In this document: piece after piece, positions 31,935 through 34,144 of the stretch
How the letters are laid out: each line of letters starts with the position of its first letter
Numbering within the stretch: position 1 is the first letter of the stretch
Assembly (NCBI GenBank): GCA_041730495.1
Contig: JBGSBR010000010.1
Span: 1-34,144 of the forward strand
DNA from: JBGSBR01 sp041730495
GTDB taxonomy: Bacteria; Patescibacteriota; Microgenomatia; UBA1406; GWC2-37-13
Length of the DNA: 34,144 bases
Direction of reading: 5' to 3'
Notes under the pieces: model-generated
What the model saw: only the letters and a program-made list of their open reading frames with translations
Databases searched by the model: none
What the model was told of the DNA's origin: nothing
Program-made: the position numbers and the translations under genes

Positions 31935-32384
31935 ATGAGAGTAGATAATCGTCAGTTTAACCGCAGCTATGAAGAGATTGAAACCCTGGAAGCAGGCATC
32001 GTTTTGAATGGCGGAGAAGTGAAATCGGTGAAAGCTGGGAATATCCGACTAGAAAAAGCCTATGTGAAAATAGTGGATGGAGAAGCATATCTGATGAACG
32101 CTGAAGTAGCCGCGTATCAGTTTACACGCGCACAAGATCACGAGGTGAATCGAAAACGTAAATTACTGCTACACAAGAAAGAATTATTGAGATTAAATAC
32201 CAAACTTAAATCAGCTGGAAATTTGACTATTATACCGCTAGCTTGTTATAATAAGGGACGTCACATCAAGCTACAGATCGCTTTGGCACGTGGTCGATCA
32301 GACCTCAAGAAAAAGAAGCTTGTGAAGGCAAGAGACATCAAAATAAACCAGAAACGAGAGATGAAAGAGTACCTTAAAAAATAG
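31935..32384 (+). CDS. smpB: SsrA-binding protein SmpB
   Basis: SmpB (149 residues from ATG 31935) binds the tRNA-like part of tmRNA and takes it to stalled ribosomes. Motifs are in order: IETLEAGIVLNGGEVKSVKAGNIRLEKAYVKI, NAEVAAYQF, RKRKLLLHKKEL, the KGRHIKLQIALARGRSDLKKK block and a Lys/Arg-rich tail (IKINQKREMKEYLKK) that enters the empty mRNA channel. All conserved parts are present. ssrA starts 19 bp after the stop, an arrangement that favours joint expression. Confidence 0.96.
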   Translation: MRVDNRQFNRSYEEIETLEAGIVLNGGEVKSVKAGNIRLEKAYVKIVDGEAYLMNAEVAAYQFTRAQDHEVNRKRKLLLHKKELLRLNTKLKSAGNLTIIPLACYNKGRHIKLQIALARGRSDLKKKKLVKARDIKINQKREMKEYLKK

Positions 32385-32403
32385 ATTCAACCAGATAAAT
32401 CAT

Positions 32404-32814
32404 GGGGATGACAGGCTTCGACATGAAGATATGCCCGTGTTTAAACGGTTAAAGCGTACCAATACGATACATGGAAAAATAATAACTGCAAACGTCAAAG
32501 ACGCAACCGCAGAACTTCGAGAATTTGCTATGGAAAAGCTTGGTTTAAACCGCTCACAAGTGGCTTACAACTTTGCTGCCTAAGTAACCTTGAAGTTGCT
32601 CTTGGTTCTCTCAGTGGACCAAAAGCCTAATAACCTTCTGAGTGCGATGTAATACAGTTTTCAGTCTGCATTATGTTTAAGCTTTAAAATTGACTGACTG
32701 TAACGGTTGGTGTATTCCCCAATACAGTCTTGCGCTAAAAAGTACACTATCTTTAACTAAACGTTTTTACATAAGCCTTTATGGACCCCGGTTCGACTCC
32801 GGGCATCTCCACCA
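32404..32814 (+). ncRNA. ssrA: Transfer-messenger RNA (tmRNA)
   Basis: This is a 411-nt one-piece tmRNA. The 5' end GGGGATGACAGGCTTCGACA pairs with 3' CATCTCC, followed by A and encoded CCA at 32812-32814. The T arm is GGTTCGACTCC. The tag frame starts at GCA 32488-32490, after the usual AATAACT lead, and runs to TAA at 32581-32583, 31 codons in all. The tag starts ANVKDATAEL and ends SQVAYNFAA. Most characterised tags are 8-35 residues, so this is near the long end. Pseudoknot-like segments follow. A terminator lies just downstream. Confidence 0.96.
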
Positions 32815-32821
32815 AACACTT

Positions 32822-32851
32822 AAGCCAAGGGAACACCTTGGCTTTTTTTGT
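32822..32851 (+). terminator. ssrA terminator, first copy of a duplicated sequence
   Basis: AAGCCAAGG (32822-32830), GAACA loop, CCTTGGCTT (32836-32844), then a T-run. An almost exact copy is at 33979-34010. Confidence 0.9.
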
Positions 32852-32899
32852 GTATTAGATATTAACCTCTAAATGTAGATTTGATTAAGACTGTAAAAC

Positions 32900-33865
32900 T
32901 TAATAAGTATAAATATCTGAACGGAATGTACGAGCAGTATCATACATAATTCGTAGATTCTCTGCATGGGCTGCTACCGCATCTGCAAGTATTACATGCT
33001 CATCTGTTTCATAGAGAGCGTCAAACTTTCTTTTTAATACAGCTACTGCATCATCTATTGCATCAAAATCATAGCTAAAACCGACGCGCGGGAAAGCCCG
33101 ATATAACGCATAAGTTTTCAATGTTTTATTTCCAGCTGCAGCATAACTGCGTAAATAACCAGCTGTTGTAGGAGTAAAATCACCATCGTCTAAGGCTCGC
33201 ATAAGTGACATAGCAGATAATTGATGATGTGTTTGCTCGATAGTTATCCAGCTATCCCAGGCATTTTGTATTAATTGAGGTTCTAAGCCAAGTTCTGTAT
33301 TTTCGACTTGTGTTTCATTACCATCTTTTGTTTTTACACGTATGGGGAATATGGAATTATCATATGAGCCATAAAAATCCGCATCACCACCATAGTTGAT
33401 AGTGGAAATATATGCCGGGAAACGTGGCTGATTATCTCCTGATGATTCAGCATATGATTGAAGAATGCCTGGATATGCATCCGTTTCTACTTGAAAGTCG
33501 CCAGATGGAGTTTGGTATAGTGGTAAAACGACAAATGAGATCATTTTTTCTAAACTGACCTTTTTATCTTGAAGACTTCTGTGTAAAGCACCCCAATAAT
33601 CGTATTGAGTACCTAATCGTCCAATTGCTTGTACTTGTGGTAGCCAATCAGCTTCAGTTTGAGGGAAAAAATATGGACGTTCTGGTCCTTTTCCAGGAGG
33701 ACATATTAAGACGCCGCCCCATGTTGTTGGATCAAAGGAAAAATAATGCTGCACAGAGCGTTGAAGATTTTCAATATCTGTGGCAGTCGGTTTGCCATTC
33801 GTTAATAAATCACAATACTCTTGCGGTAAAGTTGTGGATCCTGAATAGGATATACGCTCAGCCAT
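32900..33865 (-). CDS. Orphan protein of unknown function, flanked by terminator repeats
   Basis: The protein has 321 residues. There is no signal peptide and no clear membrane helix. It is rich in Tyr, Asp and aromatic blocks (FPAYISTINYGGDADFYGS, DYWGALHRSLQDKKVSLEKM), with a predicted helical C-terminus (about 235-321, ALYRAFPRVGFSYDFDAIDDAV, HAENLRIMYDTARTFRSD). No known motif or family is recognised. TATACT on the minus strand (33881-33876) is 10 bp before the start, in the near-leaderless position. The gene lies between two near-identical terminators in a stretch just past ssrA, a common insertion target for mobile DNA. No integrase is present. Confidence 0.65.
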   Translation of the reverse strand: MAERISYSGSTTLPQEYCDLLTNGKPTATDIENLQRSVQHYFSFDPTTWGGVLICPPGKGPERPYFFPQTEADWLPQVQAIGRLGTQYDYWGALHRSLQDKKVSLEKMISFVVLPLYQTPSGDFQVETDAYPGILQSYAESSGDNQPRFPAYISTINYGGDADFYGSYDNSIFPIRVKTKDGNETQVENTELGLEPQLIQNAWDSWITIEQTHHQLSAMSLMRALDDGDFTPTTAGYLRSYAAAGNKTLKTYALYRAFPRVGFSYDFDAIDDAVAVLKRKFDALYETDEHVILADAVAAHAENLRIMYDTARTFRSDIYTY

Positions 33866-33978
33866 ATTGGGATGTAGTATATCATAGCTCTTGCTGGAAT
33901 GATAAATATATCTGGAAGATTATCGTGATAAATTTTTTATCTGAGTTAATTTATTGGATACATTGTTCACCAACCATC

Positions 33979-34010
33979 AAGCCAAGGGAACACCTTGGCT
34001 TTTTTTTGTG
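33979..34010 (+). terminator. Second copy of the ssrA-type terminator
   Basis: AAGCCAAGG (33979-33987), GAACA, CCTTGGCTT (33993-34001), T-run, then GTG. It matches the ssrA terminator with a one-T difference. CACCAA precedes both copies, at slightly different distance, as in the 3' end of ssrA. No gene that would need a terminator ends immediately upstream on the plus strand. Confidence 0.8.
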
Positions 34011-34038
34011 GGTGAAACCTGATGATGACTCATAGTTT

Positions 34039-34067
34039 TTGTATTTTTAGCACAAAAAGAGTATAAT
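34039..34067 (+). promoter_or_regulatory. Promoter of the gene entering the right edge
   Basis: TTGTAT (34039-34044), a 17-bp spacer and consensus TATAAT (34062-34067). Transcription would start near 34074, about 55 nt before the candidate GTG start at 34128. Confidence 0.55.
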
Positions 34068-34127
34068 TAATGGCTGTAAATATAACTCATAGCACTTTAA
34101 CAACTACATACAGCGGGGAGTGATCTA

Positions 34128-34144
34128 GTGATCGTAAAAACCTA
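34128..34144 (+). CDS. Start of a truncated gene at the right edge
   Basis: GTG at 34128 is preceded by GGGGAG (34115-34120), a good Shine-Dalgarno with 7 bases between, and it has a promoter about 60 bp upstream. Only five full codons (reading MIVKT) are in the window, so the product is unknown. Confidence 0.35.

Noticed and set aside
34070..34123. 17-codon ATG frame next to the TATAAT at the right edge
   Set aside because: The ATG lies before the predicted transcription start, and a better Shine-Dalgarno-led GTG follows at 34128.
1..34144. CRISPR array, transposase, integrase or prophage genes
   Set aside because: No regularly spaced repeats and no recognisable mobile-element proteins were found.

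Overview
The window looks like chromosomal DNA of a Candidate Phyla Radiation (Patescibacteria) bacterium. It is gene-dense and AT-leaning, with short intergenic gaps. It carries a DUF5667-type exported protein, a YggT-like membrane protein, a bS1-like protein with four S1 repeats, Pro/Thr-linker surface proteins, an LPxTG-like tail, and many genes whose -10 box lies directly against the start codon. Standard stops are used: mutS ends in a TGA that overlaps mutL, so this is not one of the CPR lineages that read UGA as glycine. I cannot place it below phylum level from the sequence alone.

Layout. 1-2645: the 3' part of a comF-like phosphoribosyltransferase, a doubly anchored Thr/Pro-rich surface protein, then recA-recX. 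2642-6580: a structured spacer, RNase Y (no membrane anchor), HU with a long promoter/leader, a 16-bp perfect hairpin, a DUF5667 protein and the S1-domain protein. 6604-8011: a small membrane protein, facing a flavodoxin pair on the minus strand across a shared terminator. 8083-14707: a repair block of mutS and mutL (with the endonuclease motif), a folded spacer and an EndoQ-like PHP nuclease, followed by a CtlX-like guanidino hydrolase. 14708-17004: a spacer with DnaA-like boxes, a Fur-family regulator, a C39-like peptidase with TPR repeats, and a divergent L,D-transpeptidase-like protein. 17005-17927: a REP-like palindrome, a folded element and an orphan gene. 18017-22123: YggT, a UBP zinc finger, a membrane-tethered lipase, an orphan PAS histidine kinase, an exported thioredoxin, and tRNA-Gln on the minus strand.

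22147-28372 is a block of five minus-strand genes for the cell envelope: a Pro/Thr-linker type II membrane protein, a small anchored protein, a Cys-rich secreted protein, a predicted beta-rich secreted protein and a Wzy/WaaL-like polymerase or ligase. The last four are spaced 3-6 bp apart and read as one operon. It is the best candidate here for an undescribed system. 28549-34144: NfeD plus a band-7/SPFH protein, an MFS transporter plus nucleosidase pair (probable nucleoside salvage), smpB-ssrA with a predicted 31-residue tmRNA tag, and an orphan gene bounded by two near-identical copies of the ssrA terminator.

Three themes link the genes. DNA maintenance is covered by recA/recX, mutS/mutL, EndoQ and HU. 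RNA turnover and ribosome rescue are covered by RNase Y, smpB and ssrA. The third theme is an elaborate secreted and surface repertoire. Most isolated genes have a near-consensus -10 box 5-11 nt before the ATG, which predicts leaderless or near-leaderless mRNAs. HU and S1 instead have real leaders and strong Shine-Dalgarno sites.
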